Source: Polyangiaceae bacterium
GTDB taxonomy: Bacteria; Myxococcota_A; Polyangia; Polyangiales; Polyangiaceae
DNA: 40,763 nucleotides
Direction: 5' to 3'
NCBI GenBank assembly: GCA_029941785.1
Contig: JAPYTK010000025.1
Span: 1-40,763, forward strand
This document shows, piece by piece, positions 31,129-40,763 of the stretch. The position numbers and the translations under genes are program-made. How positions within the stretch are numbered: the first letter of the stretch is position 1; every line of letters starts with the position of its first letter. The notes under the pieces are model-generated. The model was not told the origin of the DNA and ran no database searches. It saw nothing but the letters and a program-made list of their open reading frames with translations.

Positions 31129-32121
31129 ATGCCGAAACCATCCAACGTTATCGCGTTTCGCGGTCGTCGTGCCGGAGCACTTGCACCGGTCGAACGAGCC
31201 CGCGCGGTGTTTCGACAGCAGGCCGAAGCCATCGCGCGTCTGGCTGACCGAGTGGACGACGACTTTGCTCACGCCGTCGAGGCGATCTATCGCACGCGAG
31301 GGCACATCGTTGTCATCGGAGTAGGCAAGTCCGGACTCGTAGGAAAGAAGATCGCGGCTACGCTAGCGTCCACGGGAACGCCCGCGATTTTCGTGCACGC
31401 TGCAGAGGCTCATCACGGGGATCTCGGCATGTTGACCGAGCGGGATACTGCTCTTTTGATCTCCTACAGCGGTGAGACCGAAGAGGTCGTGACCCTGCTG
31501 CCCCATCTCGTGCGCCTCGGCGTGCCGATGATCGGGATCATGGGTGACACGCGCTCCACGCTGGGGCGCGGTGTGGATGTCACGCTCGATGTATCGGTTG
31601 AACGTGAGGCCTGTCCGAACGGGCTAGCGCCCACCAACTCCACCTTGGCGACGATGGCCATGGGGGACGCCCTGGCTGTGTCGCTCATCCAGCGCCGTGA
31701 GTTCGGGGTTGACGATTTTGCGCGTTTCCATCCTGGCGGCTCGCTTGGGCGCAAGCTCTTGACCCGCGTCAAAGACGCGATGCGCTGCTTGGAACTCCCC
31801 TGCGTGAAGCCGACTGCTTCGGTGGGCGAATCGCTCATCACCATGACCGGCGGGCGTTTGGGCCTCGTTCTGGTGATGGAGGGCGACGAGCTCATCGGTA
31901 TCGTGACGGATGGCGACCTCCGGCGCGCGATGCAGCGCTACGACGATCTGCTCGCTCGACCAGTCCACGAGATCATGACCGCCGACCCGGTGACCGTGCA
32001 CGAAGACACCCTGTTTGCCGAGGCACAGAAGCGCATGGCGGCACGAAAGCTCAAGGAGCTTGTCGTCGTCAATGAGCACGGTAAAGTGACGGGCGTCGTT
32101 CAAGTGTTTGACGAACGATAA
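31129..32121 (+). CDS. kdsD: arabinose-5-phosphate isomerase (KdsD/KpsF)
   Basis: The 330-residue protein interconverts ribulose-5-phosphate and arabinose-5-phosphate, the first step of Kdo synthesis. An N-terminal SIS domain (about 25-205) has IGVGKSGLVGKK (64-74), HAAEAHHGDLG (90-100) and SYSGET (112-117), the phosphosugar-binding elements. Two CBS domains follow (about 213-330), as in KdsD, GutQ and KpsF. Length agrees with E. coli KdsD (328). ATG 31129 gives a 19-residue lead before the SIS domain. As first gene of the capsule operon, in the position of kpsF in E. coli group 2 capsule loci, it is probably dedicated to capsular Kdo. A 12-base gap leads to kpsM. Confidence 0.93.
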   Translation: MPKPSNVIAFRGRRAGALAPVERARAVFRQQAEAIARLADRVDDDFAHAVEAIYRTRGHIVVIGVGKSGLVGKKIAATLASTGTPAIFVHAAEAHHGDLGMLTERDTALLISYSGETEEVVTLLPHLVRLGVPMIGIMGDTRSTLGRGVDVTLDVSVEREACPNGLAPTNSTLATMAMGDALAVSLIQRREFGVDDFARFHPGGSLGRKLLTRVKDAMRCLELPCVKPTASVGESLITMTGGRLGLVLVMEGDELIGIVTDGDLRRAMQRYDDLLARPVHEIMTADPVTVHEDTLFAEAQKRMAARKLKELVVVNEHGKVTGVVQVFDER

Positions 32122-32133
32122 CCCCTCTTCACA

Positions 32134-32940
32134 ATGTCCAGCGCAAGTCGTCTCACGATGCCGACCTTTGTGCGCGGATTGGTGGCACAAGGGCAAGTCG
32201 TGCACGCCTTGGTGTTGCGAGAGACTCGCACCCGGTTTGGCGCTCATCAGCTGGGTTACCTGTGGGCGGTGCTCGAACCGGTCCTGCTGATCCTGACCTT
32301 CTATATCTTGTTCGTGGTGGCGAATCGTCAGCTGCTGCCCGGTATGGACGCGATGAGTTTCGTGGCCACAGGAGTCATTCCCTACAACCTCTTCGCAAAC
32401 TCCCTCAATCGGGTATCGCAGTCGATCGCCGGCAACAGGGCGTTGCTCTTCTATCCGCAGGTGCGCCCCATCGATCTCGCTATCGCCCGATCCTTGCTCG
32501 AGGTGGCGACCTACTGCGCGGTATTCGTCGTTCTCATGACCGGTCATGGTCTGTATACGCAGAGCTTCGAGATCGACAGCGCCCTCAAGACCGCCGTCGG
32601 TTTCATGTTGGCCGGGGTGCTCGGTAGCACGGCTGGCTTGGTGTTTTGTACGCTCGGGCAGTTCTCCAACGCGGTGGATCGCATTCGGGGTCCGATGATT
32701 CGACCGCTCTTCTGGATTTCGGGGATCTTCTTTGCCGTGTCTGAGCTGCCGGCTGGCGCGCGCGACGTGATGCTCTACAACCCCGTGCTGCACGTGACGG
32801 AGCTCGTTCGCAGTGGCTGGTACCCATCCTACGAGTCGCAGTACGTCGATCTTTCTTACGTCATGGGGTGGTGCCTCGTGCTCGCCTTCGTCGGACTATC
32901 TTTGGAGCGCGTCGTGCGCCGCCGAATTGAGCTGTCATGA
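32134..32940 (+). CDS. kpsM: capsule ABC transporter permease (KpsM type)
   Basis: The 268-residue inner-membrane protein has six predicted TM helices and the ABC-2 polysaccharide exporter pattern: RETRTRFGAHQLGYLWAVLE before TM1, VPYNLF-like IPYNLFANS, the amphipathic NAVDRIRGPMIRPLFWISG and the LYNPVLHVTELVRSGWY segment near the C-terminus. It would form the channel that moves capsule glycolipid out of the cytoplasm with KpsT. Length is normal (about 260). It overlaps kpsT by four bases (ATGA), so translation of the two subunits is coupled. Confidence 0.92.
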   Translation: MSSASRLTMPTFVRGLVAQGQVVHALVLRETRTRFGAHQLGYLWAVLEPVLLILTFYILFVVANRQLLPGMDAMSFVATGVIPYNLFANSLNRVSQSIAGNRALLFYPQVRPIDLAIARSLLEVATYCAVFVVLMTGHGLYTQSFEIDSALKTAVGFMLAGVLGSTAGLVFCTLGQFSNAVDRIRGPMIRPLFWISGIFFAVSELPAGARDVMLYNPVLHVTELVRSGWYPSYESQYVDLSYVMGWCLVLAFVGLSLERVVRRRIELS

Positions 32941-33596
32941 TCGAGCTACGCAACATCACGAAGAGCTACCGAACGCCATTCGGGCCCAAGGTGGTTTTGA
33001 GCGACTTGAGCGTGGTCTTTCCCTCGCTCCAGAGCGTTGGCATCATCGGAGTGAACGGCGCGGGAAAGTCGACCTTGCTTCGGATCATCGGTGGGGCTTT
33101 GCAGCCGGACTCAGGGTCGGTTGTTCGCGACGGGAGCATCTCATGGCCCATCGGATTCGCGGGGGGCTTCAACGGTACGCTCACGGGCGAGGAGAACTGC
33201 CGTTTCGTCGCCCGGATCTATGGTCAGGAAGTGGATCGGGTCGTTGAAGAGACGCGGGCTTTCGCCGAGATCGGCAACTATTTCTTCATGTCGGTCCGGA
33301 CTTATTCTTCGGGCATGCGCGCTCGAGTGGCCTTCGGCTTGAGCATGGCCATCAATTTTGATGCCTATTTGGTCGATGAGGTTACTGCTGTCGGAGATCG
33401 GGATTTCAAGAAGAAATGTCATGCCGCCTTCCAGGAACGTCAGGAGCGATCGAGCCTGATCATGGTGTCACACAGTATCGACACGCTGAAGCGCTTCTGT
33501 CAGAAGTGCGCGGTGCTCGACACCAGCGGCCTCACGATCTACGACAGTGTAGCGGAAGCGGCCTCGGCATACGGTGAAACGGAGGACGAGTCGTGA
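32937..33596 (+). CDS. kpsT: capsule ABC transporter ATP-binding protein (KpsT type)
   Basis: The 219-residue ATPase has Walker A GVNGAGKST (38-46), the signature TYSSGMRARVAF (the LSGGQ equivalent, as usual in KpsT-type proteins), Walker B FDAYLVDEV (141-149) and the switch His in VSHS. The short length, without the extra C-terminal carbohydrate-binding domain of Wzt O-antigen ATPases, argues for capsule export of the KpsT/CtrD/BexA class. It overlaps kpsM and kpsE by four bases on each side, so it sits inside a tightly coupled export cassette. Confidence 0.93.
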   Translation: MIELRNITKSYRTPFGPKVVLSDLSVVFPSLQSVGIIGVNGAGKSTLLRIIGGALQPDSGSVVRDGSISWPIGFAGGFNGTLTGEENCRFVARIYGQEVDRVVEETRAFAEIGNYFFMSVRTYSSGMRARVAFGLSMAINFDAYLVDEVTAVGDRDFKKKCHAAFQERQERSSLIMVSHSIDTLKRFCQKCAVLDTSGLTIYDSVAEAASAYGETEDES

Positions 33597-34579
33597 CGAC
33601 CACGAACGAAAAAACGACCGCGCAGGCCATGCGCCAAGCGAGTTTGAAGCGGCTACTGCGGAGCTTTGGGATCTGGGTCGTCCTGCCGACCGTGTTGGCG
33701 TGCGTCTATTACGGGCTCGTGGCGTCTTCGGAATACGAATCCGTGGGAATATTTGCTCTGCGATCGCCAGAAGCTTCGACGAAGCTGGCTGCCGACACAG
33801 CGAAGCGCGGAAAGAGCCCAGACGTCGACGCGGATGGTCGTATCGGACTCTTGCTTCAAGATTATGCCCGATCGCGAGACATGCTGGTTGTGCTCAACGA
33901 GAAGCACGGCTTCGCCAGACACTACCAATCTTCCGAGGTCGATTGGATGTCTCGCTTAGCCTCGGATAGCAAACAAGAATCCGTGTACGCACTTTTTCGG
34001 GAGAAGGTGTCGATCGGGTTTACGGCGTCATCGGGAACGCTGCAGGTTCGCGCGTTCGCATTTTCTGCCGAATCCGCTCAGGCCTTCGTGACCATCATCG
34101 GTGCGGCGCTGAAGATGAAGTTGCATGAAATGCACCAGCGGAATCGTGCAGAACAACTGTCGCGCGCTGAGCGGGACATGGCCGGCGCGATCAAGCGGTT
34201 TTCATCTGCACGGGCGGCGTTTGCCAAAGCCATGTCGGCAGCTCCGAGCCAGCCGGTCATGCCGGCGGCGGGGGGCTCGAGTGAACCGGCCACGACGGTT
34301 CCGGTCAAGCCCTTGGGTGATTTTCCCCGTATCGAGGAGCTACAGTTCCAACAAGCCAAGAAGCTCTATGATGCCGCGGCGGACCGGGTGAGCATGGCCC
34401 AAATCGCCGAGGGGGTGCCACAGCGTTACATGATGGCGATCGCGAGGCCGTCTCTGCCAGATGCCGCGGTGCGCCCGAAGCGAATCTGGAGCGTGATGAC
34501 CGTCTTCGTCGTGGCTCTGTTGCTGATGGGAGTGTTGGGCCTTCTCGGCGCGGCGGTGCGGGAGCACGCGAATTTCTAG
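33593..34579 (+). CDS. kpsE: capsule export periplasmic adaptor (KpsE/BexC/CtrB type)
   Basis: The 328-residue protein has a TM helix near the N-terminus (about 25-45), a large periplasmic part with probable coiled-coil around 175-225 and 265-290, and a second TM near the C-terminus (about 300-322). This is the topology of polysaccharide co-polymerase/adaptor proteins such as KpsE. Family-like phrases include YEYSS-like SSEYESVGIFALRS after TM1 and GVPQRYMMAIARPSLPD before TM2. It would link KpsMT to an outer-membrane polysaccharide exporter, whose gene is not in the window. The 225-260 region is a Pro/Ala-rich insertion. GTG start overlaps kpsT stop. Confidence 0.88.
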   Translation: MTTTNEKTTAQAMRQASLKRLLRSFGIWVVLPTVLACVYYGLVASSEYESVGIFALRSPEASTKLAADTAKRGKSPDVDADGRIGLLLQDYARSRDMLVVLNEKHGFARHYQSSEVDWMSRLASDSKQESVYALFREKVSIGFTASSGTLQVRAFAFSAESAQAFVTIIGAALKMKLHEMHQRNRAEQLSRAERDMAGAIKRFSSARAAFAKAMSAAPSQPVMPAAGGSSEPATTVPVKPLGDFPRIEELQFQQAKKLYDAAADRVSMAQIAEGVPQRYMMAIARPSLPDAAVRPKRIWSVMTVFVVALLLMGVLGLLGAAVREHANF

Positions 34580-34597
34580 GGGTGAGGGGGCACGAAA

Positions 34598-35431
34598 ATG
34601 GAACTTGCTGGTTATCAAGTAGGCAATCGTGAACCGCTGTTCTTGATCGGTGGTCCGTGCGTCATCGAGAGTGAAGCCCAGGTCTTGCAGGTGGCCGAGG
34701 CGATGCGGGAGATAACCTCCCGGCTTCAGGTGCCGTACATTTTCAAGGCGAGCTTTGACAAGGCGAACCGTACTTCCGTCGACGCGAAGCGTGGACCGGG
34801 CTTGAAAGAGGGTCTTCGCATCTTGGAGAAGGTTCGAAGCGAGTTCGGTGTTCCGGTCTTGACCGATGTGCATGAGGACACACCTGTGGACGAGGTGGCG
34901 GCCGTCGTCGACATCTTGCAGACGCCGGCCTTCCTGGTTCGCCAGACCAACTTCATCCAGAGAGTGGCTGCCGCGGGCAAGCCGATGAACATCAAGAAGG
35001 GCCAGTTTCTTGCTCCCTGGGATATGGAGCACGTGGTGGCGAAATGTCACGCCGCGGGCAACCAGCAGGTCATGCTCTGCGAGCGAGGCGTGAGCTTTGG
35101 TTACAACACGCTCGTCTCGGATATGCGGTCCTTGCCCATCATGCGTCGTACGGGCTGTCCGGTCGTCTTCGATGCCACACATTCGGTGCAGCAACCCGGA
35201 GGGCAGGGGGCGGCCACGGGCGGTCAGAGGGAGATGGTACCGGTGCTAGCGCGCAGTGCTGTGGCGGTGGGTGTGGCCGGCGTGTTCATGGAAATCCACC
35301 CCGATCCGGAGCGAGCATGGAGCGACGGGCCCAATCAGTGGCCACTGTCGCGCACCGAGGAACTGTTGACCATGTTGGTGGACATCGATCGCGCGGTGAA
35401 GGCTCGACCCTATCTCGAGGATGATATCTGA
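34598..35431 (+). CDS. kdsA: 3-deoxy-8-phosphooctulonate synthase (Kdo-8-P synthase)
   Basis: The 277-residue TIM-barrel enzyme condenses phosphoenolpyruvate with arabinose-5-phosphate. Seen are [59 protein letters not shown] and the C-terminal MEIHPDPE. The N-terminal motif reads GGPCVIES with Cys21, the residue that marks the metal-dependent class (as in Aquifex), whereas E. coli-type enzymes have Asn there. Length is normal (about 280). It follows kpsE by 18 bases behind a GGGGTGAGGG ribosome site, and its stop overlaps the start of the next gene (TGATG). Confidence 0.96.
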   Translation: MELAGYQVGNREPLFLIGGPCVIESEAQVLQVAEAMREITSRLQVPYIFKASFDKANRTSVDAKRGPGLKEGLRILEKVRSEFGVPVLTDVHEDTPVDEVAAVVDILQTPAFLVRQTNFIQRVAAAGKPMNIKKGQFLAPWDMEHVVAKCHAAGNQQVMLCERGVSFGYNTLVSDMRSLPIMRRTGCPVVFDATHSVQQPGGQGAATGGQREMVPVLARSAVAVGVAGVFMEIHPDPERAWSDGPNQWPLSRTEELLTMLVDIDRAVKARPYLEDDI

Positions 35432-36710
35432 TGCTGTCTCGCGCCCAGTTGCGTGAACGACTGAGGCGGATCAAACTGCTGGTGACTGACGTCGATGGTG
35501 TCTTGACGGACGGACGGCTCCACTATGGCGCGCAGGGCGAGACGGACAAGGCCTTTCACGTCCGGGACGGGAAGGGGATCCGTCTGCTCATCGAGGCAGG
35601 CGTCGAGGTGGCGGTCATCACGGCGCGCCGTTCCGAAGCGGTGGAGCGACGCATGGCCGAGCTGGGAGTTGAGCACTGTGTGACGGGTTGTTCCGAAAAA
35701 GGGGCGGCCATCGAATCGATGTTCTCGCAGCTCGGCGTCAGCCCGGAGGAGACGGCTTACGTTGGCGACGATGTGCAGGACTTGCCCGCTCTGGAAAAGG
35801 TAGGCTTGGCTGTGACGGTGGCTGACGGTCACTCCGAGGTGAAGGCCAAAGTCGACTGGATCACTCACGCTCACGGGGGGCACGGAGTCATTCGGGAAAT
35901 CGCGGATACGCTTCTGGCGAACCGGGGGGAGTCGAGCGTCGAGCCTTTTCACGTGGTCATTCCCTCGCGTTTTGGCTCGACTCGTTTGGAAGGCAAGCCT
36001 CTTCGGCTTCTTGCCGGGCTGCCGATGATCGAGCACGTGTGGCGCCGGGCCCAAGAGGCAGGGGCGGCCGAGGTCATCGTGGCGACCGACGATGAGCGCA
36101 TACGGTCGACGGTCCAGGAGTTTGGCGGGGTGGCGAGGATGACGTCGTCCGATCACCCGTCGGGAACGGACCGCCTCGCCGAGGTCGCCAGGGCCGAGGG
36201 CTGGGCTGACGATGTCGTGGTGGTGAATCTCCAGGGAGACGAGCCTTGTGTGCCGGGCGAGCTGGTGGCCGCCGTCGCTCGGGCCCTGTTCGAGCAATCC
36301 AGCGCTGGCGTGGCGACCATCGCGACTCCGGTGCGTGATGCCACGGAGCTGTTCGACCCGAACGTGGTGAAGGTCGTGTGCGACGACGAGGGCCTGGCGT
36401 CCTATTTCAGCCGGGCTCCCATCCCTTGGGTGCGCGACGAATTCGATCCTCTGGCGATCGCACGCGGGGAGGCGGAGCTCCCTGAGGGGACCGTCTTTTT
36501 GCGCCACATCGGCATGTACGCATACCGCGTGGGCGCCTTGCGCCGTATCGCTCGAGCCCCGGTGGCGGCAACCGAGCAGGCGGAGCGCCTCGAACAGCTT
36601 CGCGCGCTCGCATTGGGAATTTCGATCCACGTGACCGTGGTGAAAGACGCTCCCTTGGCGGGTGTCGATACCGAAGAGGATCTCGCGCGTCTCGAGCAGG
36701 TGTTGGCTCC

Positions 36711-36714
<4 letters not shown>
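35431..36714 (+). CDS. fused Kdo-8-P phosphatase and CMP-Kdo synthetase (KdsC-KdsB)
   Basis: The 427-residue protein joins two consecutive enzymes. Residues 1 to about 165 are a KdsC-type HAD phosphatase: nucleophile motif [11 protein letters not shown] (Asp20, Asp22), Lys90 in GCSEKG and [10 protein letters not shown] with Asp113/Asp114. Residues about 172-427 are a KdsB/KpsU-type CMP-Kdo synthetase: [17 protein letters not shown] (175-191), ATDDERI, NLQGDEP and [11 protein letters not shown]. It would convert Kdo-8-phosphate to free Kdo and activate it with CTP. Both active sites look intact, and the join has no stop or frameshift. It overlaps kdsA and kpsC, fixing its place in the operon. 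Confidence 0.93.
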
Positions 36715-38787
<2,073 letters not shown>

Positions 38788-38798
<11 letters not shown>

Positions 38799-40059
38799 TT
38801 TCGGAGCCAAACGAGCATTGTTGCTCCAAGGTCCTGTTGGCCCGTTTTTTCGACGCCTGGCCGACGAGCTGATCGGTCGCGGAGTCGCGGTGACTCGTGT
38901 CAATTTCAACTCCGGTGATCAGCTATTTTTTCGTGGACCGGAGGCCGTCGCGTTTCGCGAGTCGTTTACCGCCTGGCCGGCGTTTTTCCGGGCACTGGTT
39001 CAAGAGCGGGGCATCGACTCGATATTTCTTTCGGGGGATTGCCGTCCGCTGCACAAGCAGGCGATTCAGATTGCGGAGCAGCTCGGCATTCGCGTGTGGG
39101 TCTTCGAAGAGGGGTACCTGCGGCCGGATCACATCACGGTAGAGCGTGGCGGCGTGAACGGGCACTCGAGCATGTCGAAGGATCCGGCGTTTTATCTCGA
39201 GACGAGTGGCGACAAGCCACCGCTGCCGCCCGCGTTTCCCGTCGGGAGCATCTTCGGTCCGTGGGCTTGGTACACGACGCTGTACGCATGCGCGCTCACG
39301 TTTCTTGGCTGGCGGTTTCCACACTATAGGCACCACCGCAACAACAACGCTTTTCGGGAGGCCTTCTGTTGGGTGCTCGGCTTCTTTCGCAAGATTCGTT
39401 ACCGCTTTAGCGAACGGCGGATCGTCGGACATGCTCGCACGGCGTGGAGCGGCGCTTACTACTTCTTACCGTTGCAGGTGTATTGCGATTCGCAGCTCGA
39501 CCACGCCGATTTCGAAAATATCGAGCAACTCATCGAGACGGTGATGGAGGCTTTTGCCGAGCACGCGGATTCCGGAGTCCGTTTGATCATCAAGCATCAT
39601 CCTCACGATCGGGGGCATCGTGACTACACCCGCCTCATCAAGAAGTTGGGGCAACGCTTGGCTTGTCGAGATCGGGTGATCTACGTTCACGATGTCCACC
39701 TTCCGACCTTGCTCAAGAATGCGCGGGGCACGATCACGATGAACAGCACGGTCGGCTTGTCTTCGATGTACCACGGGACGCCGGTCAATGTTCTCGGGCG
39801 AGCCGTCTACCATGTGCCGGGTTTGAGCTCGACGTTGAGCCTCGCGGAGTTCTTGCAGGATCCAGGCGAACTCGATGTCCAACTGTATCAGGCGTTTTGT
39901 CGATGGCTGCGAGACAACAACCAGCTCAACGGTAGCTACTACAAAGCCTTGGATGTCTTTGGCAGTCGAGCGGGCATTCAGGTCCCTGGCACGCTCCCTT
40001 GGCCAGACCCCACCGATAGCAAGCGGGTTGGCACGCTGTCCGTGGGCGAGTCAAACTGA
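38788..40059 (+). CDS. kpsS: capsular polysaccharide Kdo transferase KpsS
   Basis: The 423-residue protein resembles KpsS, the enzyme that adds the first Kdo to lysophosphatidylglycerol before KpsC extends the linker. Seen are the N-terminal [32 protein letters not shown], the acidic [27 protein letters not shown] and [16 protein letters not shown]. Length is close to E. coli KpsS (about 390-400). It is the last gene of the operon; the convergent oxidoreductase ends nine bases away and no intrinsic terminator is visible between them. Confidence 0.92.
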
Positions 40060-40068
40060 GGTTTTCTC

Positions 40069-40763
40069 TCAGCCGCGAGCGAAGGCCTGAGCCGCGAGCA
40101 AGCCTGGTGCGCCGGTGATCCCGCCGCCAGGGTGACAGCCGCTGCCCGCGAGCCAAAGCCCATCGACAGGCGTGCGATAGTGGGCGCAGCTGACGGCTGG
40201 TCGCATGAAGAGCATCTGGTCCGGCGCGTGTTCGATGTGGTGGACGTGCCCTCCGCTGAGCTGAAAGCGGGACGCGAGATCGCTCGGCAAGAGCATTTCA
40301 CGGGCCACGATGCGATCATCGATGGACGGGCAGCAGCGTTTGAGTTCGGCCACCGCACGGTCGGCGAGGGCTTCTCTTGCCTCGTCGCTGTCGACTTGAT
40401 GGCTCGCTCCGTGAACCAGAGCGCTCACGACGGCATGTCCCGGCGGGCAGAGGCTGGGATCTTCGACGGACGGCACCCATAGGTCGAGCACGGGCTTGGT
40501 GGCCACTTCGCCGTATTTTACTGGGTCGAAGGCCCGCTCGATGTCGTCGAGTGTCTCGCCCGTGTGCATGCGGGTGACGGTTTCGCCGCTGGCCAACTCG
40601 AGTGGACCCGACAGCGCGAGGTGGAGCTTGGCGGTCGTCCCTCGTGCACGGATGTTGTGCATGTCTTGGCTGAGCTGGATGGGTAGATCGATTTCGCCGA
40701 TGAGCGACAAGAAGGTTTGCTTGGGATGGCAGCTTGCGAGGACCGCTGCGGCTTCGATCGATT
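40069..40763 (-). CDS. phytoene dehydrogenase-like FAD oxidoreductase, N-terminus cut by window edge
   Basis: The frame is open from the stop at 40069 to the right edge (first complete codon at 40761), giving about 231 residues of the C-terminal part; the N-terminus and FAD-binding GxGxxG lie outside. The ending GLWLAGSGCHPGGGITGAPG is the C-terminal FAD-proximal signature of the CrtI/phytoene desaturase and COG1233 family, and FLSLIGEIDLP with the preceding ASCHPKQTF fits the same family. Substrate may be a carotenoid, retinoid-like or other polyene, which cannot be decided from this fragment. It is convergent with kpsS and unrelated to it. Confidence 0.85.
   Translation of the reverse strand, partial: SIEAAAVLASCHPKQTFLSLIGEIDLPIQLSQDMHNIRARGTTAKLHLALSGPLELASGETVTRMHTGETLDDIERAFDPVKYGEVATKPVLDLWVPSVEDPSLCPPGHAVVSALVHGASHQVDSDEAREALADRAVAELKRCCPSIDDRIVAREMLLPSDLASRFQLSGGHVHHIEHAPDQMLFMRPAVSCAHYRTPVDGLWLAGSGCHPGGGITGAPGLLAAQAFARG

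Noticed and set aside
35410-36630. 406-codon minus-strand frame opposite the KdsC-KdsB fusion
   Set aside because: No motif, and the plus frame is joined by overlaps to both neighbours in the operon.

Overview
The window reads as a chromosomal segment of a high-GC Gram-negative bacterium, most likely a myxobacterium-like lineage (Myxococcota or a close relative). The evidence is indirect. There are many secreted lipoproteins with disulfide-rich repeats of myxobacterial style, a membrane-anchored eukaryote-type Ser/Thr kinase, an InlB-type repeat joined to a beta-propeller, and an antiquitin-type aldehyde dehydrogenase. There is no rRNA, tRNA, transposase, integrase or CRISPR array. Genus and GC value were not computed.

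Layout. 1-1375: two divergent lipoproteins. 1379-5163: a membrane protein with PH-like segments, an SSS-family symporter, an opposite-strand PlsC-like acyltransferase and a DUF3311-like small membrane protein. 5250-6198: an L,D-transpeptidase of the YafK type and a 59-residue membrane protein. 6285-12410: a tightly packed run of a large Cys-repeat/beta-propeller lipoprotein, a six-TM Ser/Thr kinase, a COG3146-type N-acyltransferase and a glutaredoxin-domain protein. 12424-16169: a neutral-sphingomyelinase-like phosphodiesterase facing a three-gene run (class II glutamine amidotransferase, 5'-3' exonuclease, flavin reductase). 16220-19183: two lipoproteins, one with a C-type lectin domain, and a clear terminator. 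19288-23699: the aldehyde dehydrogenase diverging from a fused E1 alpha-beta 2-oxoacid dehydrogenase and a MaoC hydratase. 23709-27178: a DUF4139-type lipoprotein downstream of chorismate synthase.

27179-28758 is the most striking regulatory locus: a class I cyclic-di-GMP riboswitch (GEMM-I) ahead of an unrecognised lipoprotein that ends at a strong intrinsic terminator. 29074-30695 holds a TatD nuclease and the tRNA t6A-cyclising enzyme TcdA, translationally coupled. 31129-40059 is an eight-gene group 2-type (ABC-transporter-dependent) capsule operon. It combines export genes (kpsM, kpsT, kpsE) and linker glycosyltransferases (kpsC, kpsS) with a complete CMP-Kdo pathway (kdsD, kdsA, and a single protein fusing KdsC to KdsB). 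No outer-membrane exporter (KpsD/Wza type) and no serotype-specific glycosyltransferases are present. The right edge cuts a phytoene-dehydrogenase-like oxidoreductase.

How the genes work together. In the capsule operon KdsD makes arabinose-5-phosphate, KdsA makes Kdo-8-phosphate, the fusion dephosphorylates and activates Kdo to CMP-Kdo, KpsC/KpsS build the poly-Kdo lipid linker, and KpsM/T/E export the glycolipid. The propeller lipoprotein and the kinase overlap by four bases and may be a paired surface sensor and cytoplasmic kinase. The riboswitch suggests that one surface lipoprotein is tied to the c-di-GMP lifestyle switch. Functional statements are homology judgements made by eye from sequence motifs; no database search was run.
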